A stretch of 64,000 nucleotides of DNA from Nocardioides sp. TRM66260-LWL (GCF_020075545.1 NZ_JAIQZK010000008.1:1-64000), one strand, 5' to 3'. Counted from the first letter of the stretch, positions 35,076-44,748 are shown. Numbers and translations are program-made. Notes: generated by a model not told the origin, from the sequence alone.

Positions 35076-35606
35076 GTGCCGTCGCCCCTGACGCTCCCCG
35101 CCCCGCGCACCCCGGGCCGCTACCGCATCGCGATGGTCTGCCTGGGCAACATCTGCCGCAGCCCGATGGCCGACGTCGTCCTGGCCGAGATGCTCGACGA
35201 CGCCGGCCTCGCCGCCCGCGTCCAGGTGCGCAGCGGCGGCACCGGCGGCTGGCACGCGGGCGACCCGATGGACCGCCGCGCGGCCGCGACGCTGATCGCC
35301 GCGGACCACGATCCCTCGGCGCACCGCGCGCAGCAGGTGCGGCCCGCGTGGCTGGCCGAGGACGACCTCGTGCTGGCCATGGACGCCGACAACCTCGCCG
35401 ACCTCACCGCCCTGCCGGGCGGCGAGCAGGCCCGCGCCGAGGGCCGGCTGCGGGCCTACCGCGACGCCGACCCGCTCGGCCCCGGCGACGTCCCCGACCC
35501 CTACTACGGCGGGCCCGAGGGCTTCGAGCAGGTGCTCGCGATGGTCGAGCGCACCTCGGCCGCGCTGGTCGCGGCGCTCGAGCGGCTCGACCTCGACGCG
35601 GTCTGA
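35076..35606 (+). CDS. Low-molecular-weight protein tyrosine phosphatase
   Basis: Dephosphorylates protein phosphotyrosine. The P-loop is CLGNICRSP with nucleophile Cys22 and Arg28. The general acid Asp141 lies in VPDPYYGG, and this DPYYGG form is typical of bacterial LMW phosphatases such as Wzb/PtpA. 176 residues, with a short extra N-terminus (about 1-15) before the first strand. The GTG start at 35076 follows the holin-family stop by 3 nt. No tyrosine kinase or polysaccharide genes are adjacent, so its target is open. Confidence 0.92.
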   Translation: MPSPLTLPAPRTPGRYRIAMVCLGNICRSPMADVVLAEMLDDAGLAARVQVRSGGTGGWHAGDPMDRRAAATLIAADHDPSAHRAQQVRPAWLAEDDLVLAMDADNLADLTALPGGEQARAEGRLRAYRDADPLGPGDVPDPYYGGPEGFEQVLAMVERTSAALVAALERLDLDAV

Positions 35607-35627
35607 GCCGAGCGGCACGGGCGCGAC

Positions 35628-35653
35628 TCTCAGACGTCTCAGACGCCGCTCAG
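35628..35653 (+). promoter_or_regulatory. Direct repeats upstream of the MprA-like gene (candidate MprA box)
   Basis: Two tandem copies of TCTCAGACG (35628-35636, 35637-35645) are followed by GCTCAG (35648-35653). They lie 14-40 nt upstream of the response regulator start. MprA of mycobacteria binds loosely conserved CTCAG-type direct repeats upstream of its own operon, so these are good autoregulatory site candidates. Confidence 0.5.
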
Positions 35654-35667
35654 TCCCGCCTGGCAGC

Positions 35668-36395
<728 letters not shown>

Positions 36396-36399
<4 letters not shown>

Positions 36400-37853
36400 C
36401 CCCCGCGCAGGCGGCGCCCGCCGCCCTGGCCCGAGGACGCGCGTGGTGGCGGCGCCGCAGCGACCGCCGGCTCGAGCGCCGCACCCTGGCCGGGCGGGTG
36501 ATCCTCCTGACCACCGTCGCGGTCGGCTTCGCGGTGACGATCGTCGTCGCCGCCACGTACGCCACCGCCCGCGTGCAGATGTACAACACGCTGGACGACT
36601 CGCTGCTCGAGCGCACCCAGGCGGCGGCGTCGGCCGGCTTCGTCGGGGAGTACTCCGTCACCCAGAAGCTGCCGTCGTGGGCGCTGGGCGCGGCCGACGT
36701 GCAGATCATCTTCCTCAAGGTCAACGGCAACCGGCTCAACGCCTACAGCGTGGGCGACGGCTCGCCGCTGCCGCAGCCCGACCTGCCGGAGTACCGCGTC
36801 GCGATGCGGCAGACGGGGCCGAGCATCCGCACGATCACCGTCGACGGCATCGACTACCGGGTGGCCACGGTGGCCGGCAACCAGGTCGGCCAGGCGCTGA
36901 TGGTCGCCCAGCCGATGACCGCCACCGAGCGCACGCTGGCCAAGCTCGGCATCGTCGCGCTGGTCGTCGGCGCGCTGGGCGTGCTGGTGGCCGCCGCGGC
37001 CGGCTGGGGCGTGGCCCGCAACGGCCTGCGTCCGGTGCGGCTGCTGACGGCCAAGGCCGAGGAGGTCGCCCGCACCGAGGACCTCACGCCGATCCCCGTG
37101 CAGGGCGACGACGAGATCGCCCGGCTCTCCGGCGCCTTCAACCAGATGCTGCTCTCGCTGGGCGCCTCCCGCGACCGGCAGCGGCGCCTGGTGGCCGACG
37201 CGGGGCACGAGCTGCGCACCCCGCTGACCTCCCTGCGCACCAACCTCGACCTGCTCGACCAGGCCCGCGGCTCGGGCATGACGCTGCCGGAGGAGGCCCG
37301 CACCGAGCTGCTCGACGACGTCCGCGCGCAGGTCGAGGAGCTCAGCACGCTGGTCGGCGATCTCGTCGAGCTGGCCCGCGACGAGCCGCTCGCGCAGGTG
37401 ATCGAGTCGGTGGAGCTCACCGAGGTGCTCGACAGCGCCGTGGCCCGCGTCCGCCGCCGCACGCCGCCCGGCGTCGAGATCGAGGTGCGCTCCGAGCCCT
37501 GGGTGGTCGTCGGCGACCCCGCCGCGATCGAGCGCGCGTACACCAACGTGCTCGACAACGCGGTGAAGTGGAGCCCGCCGGAGGCCACCGTGCGGGTCGA
37601 GCTGGCCCGCGGCGTCCTCACGGTCGACGACGAGGGCCCGGGCATCGCCGAGGCCGACCGTCAGCGGGTCTTCGAGCGGTTCTGGCGCGCGGAGGAGTCG
37701 CGCTCGATGCCCGGCTCGGGGCTGGGCCTCTCGATCGTCGCGCAGACCGCCGCCCGGCACTCCGGCAGCGTCCGGGCCGACCGCTCGCCCGCGGGCGGCG
37801 CGCGGCTCGTGCTGGCCCTGCCCGGCGATCCGGCGGAGCCCGGCGAGCGCTAG
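36396..37853 (+). CDS. mprB: Sensor histidine kinase with HAMP domain, MprB-like
   Basis: Membrane histidine kinase, 485 residues. Membrane helix at about 33-58, extracytoplasmic sensor at about 59-180, second helix at about 184-206, HAMP at about 207-260, then the dimerisation domain with phospho-acceptor His271 ([16 protein letters not shown]). The ATPase domain has N-box [13 protein letters not shown]1 DEGPGIAE and G2 GSGLGLSIV. The GTG start overlaps the regulator stop (GTGA). The TAG stop doubles as the start of the -10 element of the next gene. Confidence 0.92.
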
Positions 37854-37856
37854 CCT
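37851..37856 (+). promoter_or_regulatory. -10 element of the thioesterase gene, overlapping the mprB stop codon
   Basis: TAGCCT followed by 6 nt and the GTG at 37863. Its first three bases are the TAG stop of mprB. Leaderless-type promoter. Confidence 0.45.
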
Positions 37857-37862
37857 GCGCCG

Positions 37863-38753
37863 GTGCCCACCTCCCTCGCCCGGCAGCCCGACGACGCCCA
37901 GGCGGGCGAGCCCTTCGCCTTCTTCGCCCCGGACGAGGCCGGCTACCGGCCGCTGTGGCTGGCGCAGAGCAGCTGGAGCGCCGAGCAGGCGCACGGCGTC
38001 GCGGTCAGCGGCCTGCTCGCGCACGCCGCCGAGCAGGCGGTGGTCGTCCACGGCCGACGCGAGGAGCTGCGCCCGGCCCGGTGGAGCGTCGACCTGTTCC
38101 GTCCCGTCCGCATGACGCCGTGCACCACCCGCGCCGAGGTGCTGCGCTCCGGCGGCCGGCTGCTGCTCGTCGACGTCGTGCTCGAGCAGGACGGCGAGCC
38201 GGTGGCCCGCGCCTCGGCGACCTTCCTCAAGCCCACCGAGAACGCGCCCGGACGCACCTGGGCGCCCGACCTCGAGCGTCCCGCCGCGCCGCCGGTCGAG
38301 GTGGCCCCGCCGACGACCGACCCGCACGTCCCGTTCTTCCGCAGCGGCGGGGAGTGGAGCCAGCGGTTCAAGGAGCACCAGAACGCCGGCCAGCACAGCC
38401 AGTGGACCACCGTGCCCACGGTCGTCGACGGGCAGCCGCGCACGCCGTTCGTCGCCGCCGCAGCCGCCGCCGACGGCGCCAACCTGGTGGCCAACTGGGG
38501 CGCCGACGGCGTGCAGCACATCAACGCCGACCTCACCCTCACCCTCGTCCGCGAGCCCGAGGGGGTCTCGCTGGGCCTCACGGTCATCGACCGGCTCGAG
38601 GTCGACGGCGTCGTCGTGGCGACCGTGGCTGTCTGCGACCGCCGGGGGCCGCTGGGCAGCGTGGTCGTGACGGGACTGTCGAACCTGCGTCGGGCCATCG
38701 ACTTCGCGGGCGTGCGCGTCGGCGAGGAGGGGCGCACCGAGCCTGGGGCCTGA
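37863..38753 (+). CDS. Thioesterase family protein (double hot-dog acyl-CoA thioesterase-like)
   Basis: A 296-residue protein of the thioesterase superfamily (TesB/4HBT_3 type) with two hot-dog repeats, about 25-130 and 180-285. Recognisable pieces are SWSVDLFRPVRM-like RWSVDLFRPVRMTP in the first half and WGADGVQHINADLTLTL in the second, which carries the likely active Asp/His region. It probably hydrolyses acyl-CoA. It has its own leaderless-type promoter directly behind mprB. Actinobacterial homologues are mostly unstudied. Confidence 0.8.
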   Translation: MPTSLARQPDDAQAGEPFAFFAPDEAGYRPLWLAQSSWSAEQAHGVAVSGLLAHAAEQAVVVHGRREELRPARWSVDLFRPVRMTPCTTRAEVLRSGGRLLLVDVVLEQDGEPVARASATFLKPTENAPGRTWAPDLERPAAPPVEVAPPTTDPHVPFFRSGGEWSQRFKEHQNAGQHSQWTTVPTVVDGQPRTPFVAAAAAADGANLVANWGADGVQHINADLTLTLVREPEGVSLGLTVIDRLEVDGVVVATVAVCDRRGPLGSVVVTGLSNLRRAIDFAGVRVGEEGRTEPGA

Positions 38754-38761
38754 GCGCCGGG

Positions 38762-39163
38762 TCAGAAGCGCAGCGACAGCGCCGAGGCGGCCGCGGCCCA
38801 GGCGGGCAGCGAGCCGAGCGCGGCGATCGTCAGGGTCGCCCGGGTGAGCCGGCCCGACGCCGACCAGGCGAGCACGCCGCAGCCGAGGGCGCCGAGCACG
38901 GCGCCGGAGCCGAAGAGCGGCAGGTCGTCGCGCACCCGCTCCAGCAGCACCGGCGAGACGCCGATGCCGGTGAGCAGCAGCACCGCGAGCACGACCCACG
39001 CCACGCCGACCAGGCCGAGCAGGCCGGCCGAGGCCGCGAGCGAGCGCGCGCGGTCGTCCCGCCGACCACCCGGCAGAACGGGCGGGGTCGGCAGGGTCGA
39101 GGCAGCCGCCCCGGCGGGAGCACCGGGACGGCGGGCGGGGAGGAGGGACGACCGCGCGCTCAC
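38762..39163 (-). CDS. Hypothetical small membrane protein
   Basis: I do not recognise this 133-residue protein. The first about 38 residues are Pro/Ala/Arg-rich and probably cytoplasmic. Three hydrophobic stretches follow (about 42-66, 83-102 and 108-130). The GTG at 39163 has no clear ribosome site, and the true start could be internal. It lies between convergent thioesterase and zwf-strand genes with 8 nt to the thioesterase stop. Coding bias at third positions supports a real gene. Confidence 0.55.
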   Translation of the reverse strand: MSARSSLLPARRPGAPAGAAASTLPTPPVLPGGRRDDRARSLAASAGLLGLVGVAWVVLAVLLLTGIGVSPVLLERVRDDLPLFGSGAVLGALGCGVLAWSASGRLTRATLTIAALGSLPAWAAAASALSLRF

Positions 39164-39213
39164 GTCCCGTTCAACGACGTCCGCCCGCCGAGGTCACGCC
39201 CCGCCCGCGATCG

Positions 39214-40662
39214 CTACTGGGCCATCAGGTTCGGGTCGCGCCACGACCGCTCGAACGGCAGCCGCCAGGCGTGCGGCGCGATCAGCTGGTGGATCGCGTT
39301 CGGCCCCCACGAGCCCGGCTGGTAGCTGCGCACCGGCGGCGGGTGCTCGAGCAGCGGCATCGACTTCTCCCACAGCGCCTCGATGCCGGCGGCGCTGACG
39401 AACAGCGTGTGGTCGCCGCGCATCGCGTCGTGGATGAGCCGCTCGTAGGCCTCGAGCACCTGCCCGGCGTCCGCGGTGTCGTGGGTCGCGAACTGCATCG
39501 ACAGCTTGTCGAGCCGCATGCCGGGGCCGGGCCGCTTGCCGTAGAACGACAGCGACATCTTCGACTGGTCGGCGAGGTCGAAGGTGAGGTGGTCGGGCCC
39601 CTGCGTGCCGACGTTCGACCCCTTGGGGAACATCGTCAGCGGGGGCTCCTTGAACGCGATGGAGATGATCCGCGCGCCCTCGGCGAGCTTCTTGCCGGTG
39701 CGCAGGAAGAACGGGACACCGGCCCAGCGCCAGTTGTCGATCTCGACCTTCAGCGCCACGAACGTCTCGGTGTCGGAGTGGTCGGAGACCGCCTCCTTGC
39801 CGCGGTAGCCGGTGTACTGGCCGCGCACCACGTTGCCCGGCTCGAGGGGTCGCATCGAGCGGAAGACCTTGAGCTTCTCGTCGCTGATCGGGCCGGGCGT
39901 CAGCGAGGTCGGCGGCTCCATCGCCATGAACGCGAGCACCTGCATGAGGTGCGTGACGACCATGTCGCGGTAGGCGCCGGTGGCCTCGTAGAAGACCGTG
40001 CGGCCCTCGAGCCCGAGGGTCTCGGGGACGTCGATCTGCACGTGGTCGATGAAGTTGCGGTTCCAGATCGGCTCGAAGAGGCCGTTGGCGAACCGGAACG
40101 CCAGGATGTTCTGCGCCGCCTCCTTGCCGAGGAAGTGGTCGATGCGGAAGACCTGCGACTCGTCGAACACCTCGTGCACGGCGGCGTTGAGCCGGATCGC
40201 GGAGGCGAGGTCGGTGCCGAACGGCTTCTCCATGATGATCCGGCTGCGCTCGACCAGCCCGGCCTCGTCGAGCTGGCGGACGACGTCGAGCGCGGCCTTG
40301 GGCGGCACGCTCAGGTAGTGCAGGCGGCGCTTGTCGTCCAGGGCGCCCGGCAGCTGCTCCTCGACCCGGCGCACCTCGTCGGCCAGCGCGCCCGGCCCCG
40401 CGGCCTGCGGCACGTAGGTGAGCATCTCGCTGAACGCCGCCCAGCCGGCCTCGGTGAGCGCGCCCTTGCCGAACTCCTCGATCGCCGCGCGGGCGATCTT
40501 CACGAACGCCTCGGTGTCGACGTCCTCCAGCGAGGTGCCGACGATGCGCGCGTCGTTGAGCAGGCCGGCCTCGTGCAGCCGGAACAGGCCGGGCAGCAGC
40601 TTGCGGCGGGCCAGGTCGCCGGTGGCGCCGAAGAGCACGACGACGTGGGGCTTCTCCTCCAT
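39214..40662 (-). CDS. zwf: Glucose-6-phosphate dehydrogenase
   Basis: Oxidises glucose-6-phosphate to 6-phosphogluconolactone, feeding NADPH production. GATGDLARRKL (12-22) is the NADP-binding motif; RIDHFLGKE (173-181) is the active site with the catalytic His nearby. 482 residues, full length. I place the start at ATG 40662 (MEEKPHVVV) because TACGGT lies exactly 7 nt upstream; a GTG at 40671 would lie inside that promoter. Unlike many actinobacterial zwf genes, no opcA, tal, tkt or pgl lies beside it, so it is an additional or isolated copy. Confidence 0.93.
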   Translation of the reverse strand: MEEKPHVVVLFGATGDLARRKLLPGLFRLHEAGLLNDARIVGTSLEDVDTEAFVKIARAAIEEFGKGALTEAGWAAFSEMLTYVPQAAGPGALADEVRRVEEQLPGALDDKRRLHYLSVPPKAALDVVRQLDEAGLVERSRIIMEKPFGTDLASAIRLNAAVHEVFDESQVFRIDHFLGKEAAQNILAFRFANGLFEPIWNRNFIDHVQIDVPETLGLEGRTVFYEATGAYRDMVVTHLMQVLAFMAMEPPTSLTPGPISDEKLKVFRSMRPLEPGNVVRGQYTGYRGKEAVSDHSDTETFVALKVEIDNWRWAGVPFFLRTGKKLAEGARIISIAFKEPPLTMFPKGSNVGTQGPDHLTFDLADQSKMSLSFYGKRPGPGMRLDKLSMQFATHDTADAGQVLEAYERLIHDAMRGDHTLFVSAAGIEALWEKSMPLLEHPPPVRSYQPGSWGPNAIHQLIAPHAWRLPFERSWRDPNLMAQ

Positions 40663-40669
40663 GCCGCTC

Positions 40670-40675
40670 ACCGTA
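40670..40675 (-). promoter_or_regulatory. -10 element deciding the zwf start
   Basis: Minus-strand TACGGT followed by 7 nt and ATG 40662. It makes the ATG more likely than the upstream GTG at 40671. Confidence 0.45.
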
Positions 40676-40735
40676 GACCGCCGATGTTGCGGCGTGGTGA
40701 CGCCCGAGGGGAGGGGCGCGGGTCAGGCGTCCGGA

Positions 40736-42058
40736 TCAGGCGTCGTCGAGCACCCGCAGCACGCGGGCGGCCTTGAGCAGCGCCTCGGCGTGCTCGTCGG
40801 CGACCTCGGAGAGCACCGTGACGCCCCCGCCCGTCCCGACCTGCCAGGTGCCGTCGCCCGCGGTGGTGAGGCTGCGGATGACCACGCCGAGGTCGGCCCG
40901 GCCGTCGGCGCCGATCCAGCCGAAGGCGCCGGAGTAGACGCCGCGGGGGTCGGCCTCGACCTCGGCGATGACGCTCATCGTCCGCAGCTTCGGGGCGCCG
41001 GTCATGGAGCCGGCCGGGAAGAGCGCCCGCAGCGCCGCGACGGTCGGGACGTCGCGACGCAGGCGGCCGCGCACGGTGCTGACCAGCTGGTGCACGGTCG
41101 CGTAGGTCTCGACCTGCATCAGCGCCGGCACCTCCACGGTGCCGGGCTCGCAGACCAGGGACAGGTCGTTGCGCAGCAGGTCGACGATCATGAGGTTCTC
41201 GGCGCGGAACCGCGGTGCGGAGCGCAGCCGCTCCCGCTGCGAGGCGTCCGCGTCGGGCTCGGCGAGCCGGGGCAGGGTGCCCTTGATCGGCTTGGTCTCG
41301 AGCCGGCGGGGGCCGTCGGGGGCGGCGGGGTCCTCGGGTCCGATCAGCGCGTACCGCTCGGGGCTGCTGCTGAGCAGCCAGCCGGTGGCGCCCGGCACGG
41401 GCGAGCGGTGCTGGAGGAAGCCGGCGTACGGCGCCGGGTTGAGCGCTCGCAGCCGCAGGTAGGCGGAGGCCGGGTCGAGGTCCGCGGCCGCCCGCAGCCG
41501 CATCGTCAGGTTCACCTCGTAGGTGTCGCCGGCGTGGAGCCGCTCCTGCACCTGCGCGAACGCCCGCCGGTAGCCCGCCGGGGGAGCCTCGTGCGCGGAC
41601 CCCGGTGGCGCGGGCTTCGGTCGCGCCGGCTCTGGCGGGACGGCGCGCTGCTCGTCGGGGAGGTGGTCGACTAACCGCAGGTGGGACGGGCGCATCCACA
41701 CCGCGTCGGGCACGTGCGCGGCGTCCTCGGAGGTCGGGACTCGCGCCGGCAGGTCGGGACGGGACGCGTAGCCGAACCACCCGAGCCAGTGGGCGTCGCG
41801 CGGGCCGGCGTCCAGCTCGGCCTGCAGGACGACGAAGGGGTCGTCGCCGACGACCTCGGCGCGCCCGTCCCGATGGCGCAGCACCTCGCGGCGGCCGGCG
41901 TCGTAGGTCAGCGAGACGTCGTCGGGCTCGCACCAGGCGAGGATCGAGCGGCGTCCGGACCAGTCGCGGGCGCCGCCGCCGTCGAGCCAGGCGCAGCGGT
42001 CGTGGCGGGCCGCGACGTCGGCGAAGGTCCGGGCGAGCGCGTCGGCGTCGAGCCTCAC
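40736..42058 (-). CDS. pabB: Aminodeoxychorismate synthase component I
   Basis: Converts chorismate and ammonia to 4-amino-4-deoxychorismate, the folate precursor step. The chorismate-binding core (about 160-435) has the PabB-specific KPIKGT motif (256-261) with Lys259, in place of the Ala of TrpE. Also present are ENLMIVDLLRNDL, PAGSMTGAPK and GTGGGVTVLS. The N-terminal domain is short (about 1-155). 440 residues. The GTG start at 42058 overlaps the pabA stop (GTGA), so the two subunits are coupled. Confidence 0.92.
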   Translation of the reverse strand: MRLDADALARTFADVAARHDRCAWLDGGGARDWSGRRSILAWCEPDDVSLTYDAGRREVLRHRDGRAEVVGDDPFVVLQAELDAGPRDAHWLGWFGYASRPDLPARVPTSEDAAHVPDAVWMRPSHLRLVDHLPDEQRAVPPEPARPKPAPPGSAHEAPPAGYRRAFAQVQERLHAGDTYEVNLTMRLRAAADLDPASAYLRLRALNPAPYAGFLQHRSPVPGATGWLLSSSPERYALIGPEDPAAPDGPRRLETKPIKGTLPRLAEPDADASQRERLRSAPRFRAENLMIVDLLRNDLSLVCEPGTVEVPALMQVETYATVHQLVSTVRGRLRRDVPTVAALRALFPAGSMTGAPKLRTMSVIAEVEADPRGVYSGAFGWIGADGRADLGVVIRSLTTAGDGTWQVGTGGGVTVLSEVADEHAEALLKAARVLRVLDDA

Positions 42059-42663
42059 GGCGCCGTCCCGGTGCCGAAGGCGGGGTCGAGGAAGGCCGCG
42101 ACGATCCGCGCGCCGTGCTCGGAGAGGATCGACTCGGGATGGAACTGCACGCCCGCGATCGGCAGCGTGCGGTGGCGCACGGCCATGGTGAGGCCGGTGA
42201 GCCGGTCGACGGCGGTGCGCTCCAGGCAGGACGGCAGGCTCAGCGCGGCGAGCGAGTGGTAGCGGACGGCCGCGAACCCCTGCGGCAGCCCGGCGAACAG
42301 GCCGCGGGCGTCGTGCTCGATCTCGGCGAGCACCCCGTGTCCGGGCGCGACCCGTCCGACGGCGCCGCCGAACGTCGTCACGATGCCCTGGAGGCCCAGG
42401 CAGACGCCGAGCACCGGACGCGCGCCGGCCTCGAGCACGGCGCGGCCGACGCCGAAGTCGGCGGGGTCGTCGGGCCGGCCCGGTCCGGGGGAGAGCACGA
42501 CGTGGTCGTGGGCGAGCACCGTCGCGGGGTCGACCTCGTCGTGCTGCACCACCGTCGGGACGACGCCGGTGACGCCGGCGATCAGGTGCACGAGGTTCCA
42601 GGTGTAGGAGTCGTGGTGGTCGACCACCACCACGTCCGGCACGTCCGGCCCGGCGCCCCCCAC
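42055..42663 (-). CDS. pabA: Aminodeoxychorismate synthase component II (glutamine amidotransferase)
   Basis: Class I glutamine amidotransferase, 202 residues. It supplies ammonia to the adjacent PabB. VVDHHDSYTWNLVH at the N-terminus, oxyanion LSPGPGRP, nucleophile Cys in LGVCLGLQG, and His/Glu in VQFHPESIL. Its end overlaps pabB, which argues for PabA and not TrpG. It starts at GTG 42663, 17 nt behind the PhzE-like stop, so all three chorismate genes are probably one transcript. Confidence 0.9.
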   Translation of the reverse strand: MGGAGPDVPDVVVVDHHDSYTWNLVHLIAGVTGVVPTVVQHDEVDPATVLAHDHVVLSPGPGRPDDPADFGVGRAVLEAGARPVLGVCLGLQGIVTTFGGAVGRVAPGHGVLAEIEHDARGLFAGLPQGFAAVRYHSLAALSLPSCLERTAVDRLTGLTMAVRHRTLPIAGVQFHPESILSEHGARIVAAFLDPAFGTGTAP

Positions 42664-42680
42664 GTCCGCCCCGCGCCGGC

Positions 42681-44609
42681 TCAGGCGAGCAGGCGCGCGA
42701 CGATCGCGTGCAGCAGCTCGTCGCCCCGCTCGGTGAGGATCGACTCGGCGTGGAACTGGATGCCGGTGTAGTGCGGGCCGCGCAGCACGTGGACGTCGCC
42801 GGTGTCGGGGTCGGCGTCGACCTCGACGCCGTCGGGCAGCCCGCCCTCGCCGACCCGACCGACGAAGGTGTTGTAGAAGCCGACGCGCTCGCGGCGGCCC
42901 TCGACGCTCAGCGTCGCCTGGGTGCCCTGGAAGACGATGTCCTTGTAGTGCAGCGGCAGGCCGAGCCGCTCGCAGAGGGTCTGGTGGCCCAGGCAGACGG
43001 CCAGGAACGGGGTGCCGGCGGCCAGCAGGGCGTCGACGGCCCGCCGGACGGTGGCGATCTTGGCGTCCTCGCCGTCGCGCGGGTCGCCCGGGCCGGGGCC
43101 GACGATCACCAGGTCGTAGCCGTCGAGCACGCCGTCGCGGTAGTCCTCGTGCCGCACGACGTCGGTGGCCAGGCCGAGCACGCCGAGCACGTGGCGCAGC
43201 ATGTTCACGAAGTCGTCCTCGTTGTCGAGGATCACCACCCGCTTGCCGGCCAGGCGCGGGTCGGGGTCGCCGCCCTCCTGGTCGGTGAGCCAGAAGGTCG
43301 AGAGCCGCCGGTTGCGGGCGGCCAGGGCGAGCAGGACGTCCTCGTCGGCGGCGAGCCGCGCGACGTCGGCGGCCGGCACGGTGGGCGCGTCGACCAGGCC
43401 GAGGGCGCTGAGGATGCCGCCGGCCTTCGCGTGGGTCTCGGCGACCTCGTAGGCGGGGTCGGAGTCACGCACCAGCGTCGCCCCGGCCGTCACCTTCAGC
43501 CGACCGTCGAGGTCGACGTCGGCCGAGCGGATGACGATCGGCGAGTCGACGACGGCGCCGCCCTCGGCGTCGCGCCCCAGCACCGCGAGCGCGGCGCCGT
43601 AGTAGCCGCGTCCCTCGGTCTCGTAGCGCTTGATCAGGCGGCAGGCGTTCTCGACCGGGGAGCCGGTGACGGTGGCCGCGAACATCGTGTCGCGCAGCAC
43701 GGCGCGGGGGTCGCGGTCGGTGCGGCCCGCGAGCAGGTACTCGGTGTGCATGAGGTGGGTCATCGGCTTGAGGAACGGGCCGAGCACCTGGCCGCCCTCG
43801 GAGCAGATGTCGCACATCATCTTGAGCTCCTCGTCGACCACCATGAAGAGCTCGTAGACCTCCTTCTCGTCCGCGAGGAACTCCAGGAGGCGGGCCTTGA
43901 CCTCGGCCTCGGACGGTGCCGGCGCCCCCGCGGCGGCGCGCGGGATGCGGAAGGTGCCGCTGATCGGGTTCATCCGCACGTCGCCCTCGTGGATCGACAC
44001 GTGCCGCTCGGGGCTGGCGCCGATGAGGTAGCGGTCGCCGGTGAAGAGGACGTAGGTCCAGTACGCGCCGCGCTCGCGCTGGAGCAGCCGGCGCAGCACG
44101 GTGAGCGCGACGTCGGCGCTCCAGTCGGCCACCTGCGCGCGGTAGTGCCGGCCGACGACGAGGTTCGCGCCCTCGCCCTGGCCGATCTCGTCGCGGATGA
44201 TCCGCTCGACGACCTGCGCGTACTCCTCGTCGGAGGTCTCGAACCCGCCGCGGTCGACGAACTCCACCGGCACCGGCTCGATGGCCGCGATGACGTCCTC
44301 GACGCTGCACTCGATCTCGACGTCGACGTCGACGACCACCAGCGGCGCGCCGTCGTCGTGCGCCTCGAAGCCCCGCTCGCGCACCTGCCGGAACGGCACC
44401 GCCAGCAGCCGGTCGGCCACGCGTCCGGGCTCGGGCGGGCCCTCCTCCAGCGGCACGTCCAGCAGCGACTCGACCACGCTGCGGCGTCCGCCCAGCAGCC
44501 CGACGGTGTCGCGATCGCCGGCGCGGGTCGAGCGGCGGATGATCGCCCACGCCTCCTGACCCCGGATCGCCTCGATTCCGTCGCGGGCGCGGGTCACGGG
44601 GTCGGTCAT
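42681..44609 (-). CDS. PhzE-like fused chorismate amination enzyme (anthranilate/ADIC synthase family)
   Basis: A 642-residue fusion of a chorismate-binding synthase (about 1-420) and a glutamine amidotransferase (about 435-640). The synthase half has MNPISGTFRIP, MCDICSEGGQVLGPFLKPMTHLMHTEYLL, TVTGSPVENACRLIKRYE and GRGYYGAAL, which match PhzE-type enzymes that make 2-amino-2-deoxyisochorismate better than classical TrpE. The amidotransferase half has VCLGHQTLCERLG and QFHAESILTERG. No other phenazine genes are visible. It could serve another ADIC- or anthranilate-based metabolite. First gene of a run with pabA and pabB; leaderless-type promoter. Confidence 0.87.
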   Translation of the reverse strand: MTDPVTRARDGIEAIRGQEAWAIIRRSTRAGDRDTVGLLGGRRSVVESLLDVPLEEGPPEPGRVADRLLAVPFRQVRERGFEAHDDGAPLVVVDVDVEIECSVEDVIAAIEPVPVEFVDRGGFETSDEEYAQVVERIIRDEIGQGEGANLVVGRHYRAQVADWSADVALTVLRRLLQRERGAYWTYVLFTGDRYLIGASPERHVSIHEGDVRMNPISGTFRIPRAAAGAPAPSEAEVKARLLEFLADEKEVYELFMVVDEELKMMCDICSEGGQVLGPFLKPMTHLMHTEYLLAGRTDRDPRAVLRDTMFAATVTGSPVENACRLIKRYETEGRGYYGAALAVLGRDAEGGAVVDSPIVIRSADVDLDGRLKVTAGATLVRDSDPAYEVAETHAKAGGILSALGLVDAPTVPAADVARLAADEDVLLALAARNRRLSTFWLTDQEGGDPDPRLAGKRVVILDNEDDFVNMLRHVLGVLGLATDVVRHEDYRDGVLDGYDLVIVGPGPGDPRDGEDAKIATVRRAVDALLAAGTPFLAVCLGHQTLCERLGLPLHYKDIVFQGTQATLSVEGRRERVGFYNTFVGRVGEGGLPDGVEVDADPDTGDVHVLRGPHYTGIQFHAESILTERGDELLHAIVARLLA

Positions 44610-44616
44610 GGGGCGC

Positions 44617-44622
44617 AGCCTA
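44617..44622 (-). promoter_or_regulatory. -10 element of the PhzE-like/pab operon
   Basis: Minus-strand TAGGCT followed by 7 nt and the ATG at 44609, with no ribosome site. Confidence 0.5.
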
Positions 44623-44641
44623 GTGGGGCGCGTGGGTGGCG

Positions 44642-44729
44642 AGTTTCGTCGGTCAGCCGACGAAACTGTCGCTTGGACGATGAAACTTCACCGTGCAGGC
44701 GACAGTTTCATCGGTCAGCCGATGAAACT
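44642..44729. repeat. Nested-palindrome element, copy D (complete, 88 nt)
   Basis: Left wing 44642-44667 (AGTTTCGTCGG, TCAG, CCGACGAAACT). Central stem GTCGCTTGGACG (44668-44679) with CGTGCAGGCGAC (44692-44703). Core GAAACTTC (44682-44689). Right wing 44704-44729 (AGTTTCATCGG, TCAG, CCGATGAAACT). It lies 19 nt behind the HelD-like stop and just upstream of the PhzE-like promoter. Closest relative is copy B read in reverse. Confidence 0.88.
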
Positions 44730-44748
44730 GCGCGCTCCGCCCCTCCGC

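Noticed and set aside
36443..39325. Very long open frame of about 960 codons across mprB and the thioesterase
   Set aside because: Out of frame with clearly recognisable genes; its translation is Arg/Ala/Pro-rich, the usual artefact of high GC. The same applies to other long frames over real genes, for example 880-2910 and 28823-32374.
42681..44609. Classical TrpE-TrpG fusion for tryptophan synthesis
   Set aside because: Motifs such as MNPISGTFR, MCDICSEGGQVLGPFLKP and HTEYLL are PhzE-like, and no trp genes are adjacent. The product still needs a biochemical test.
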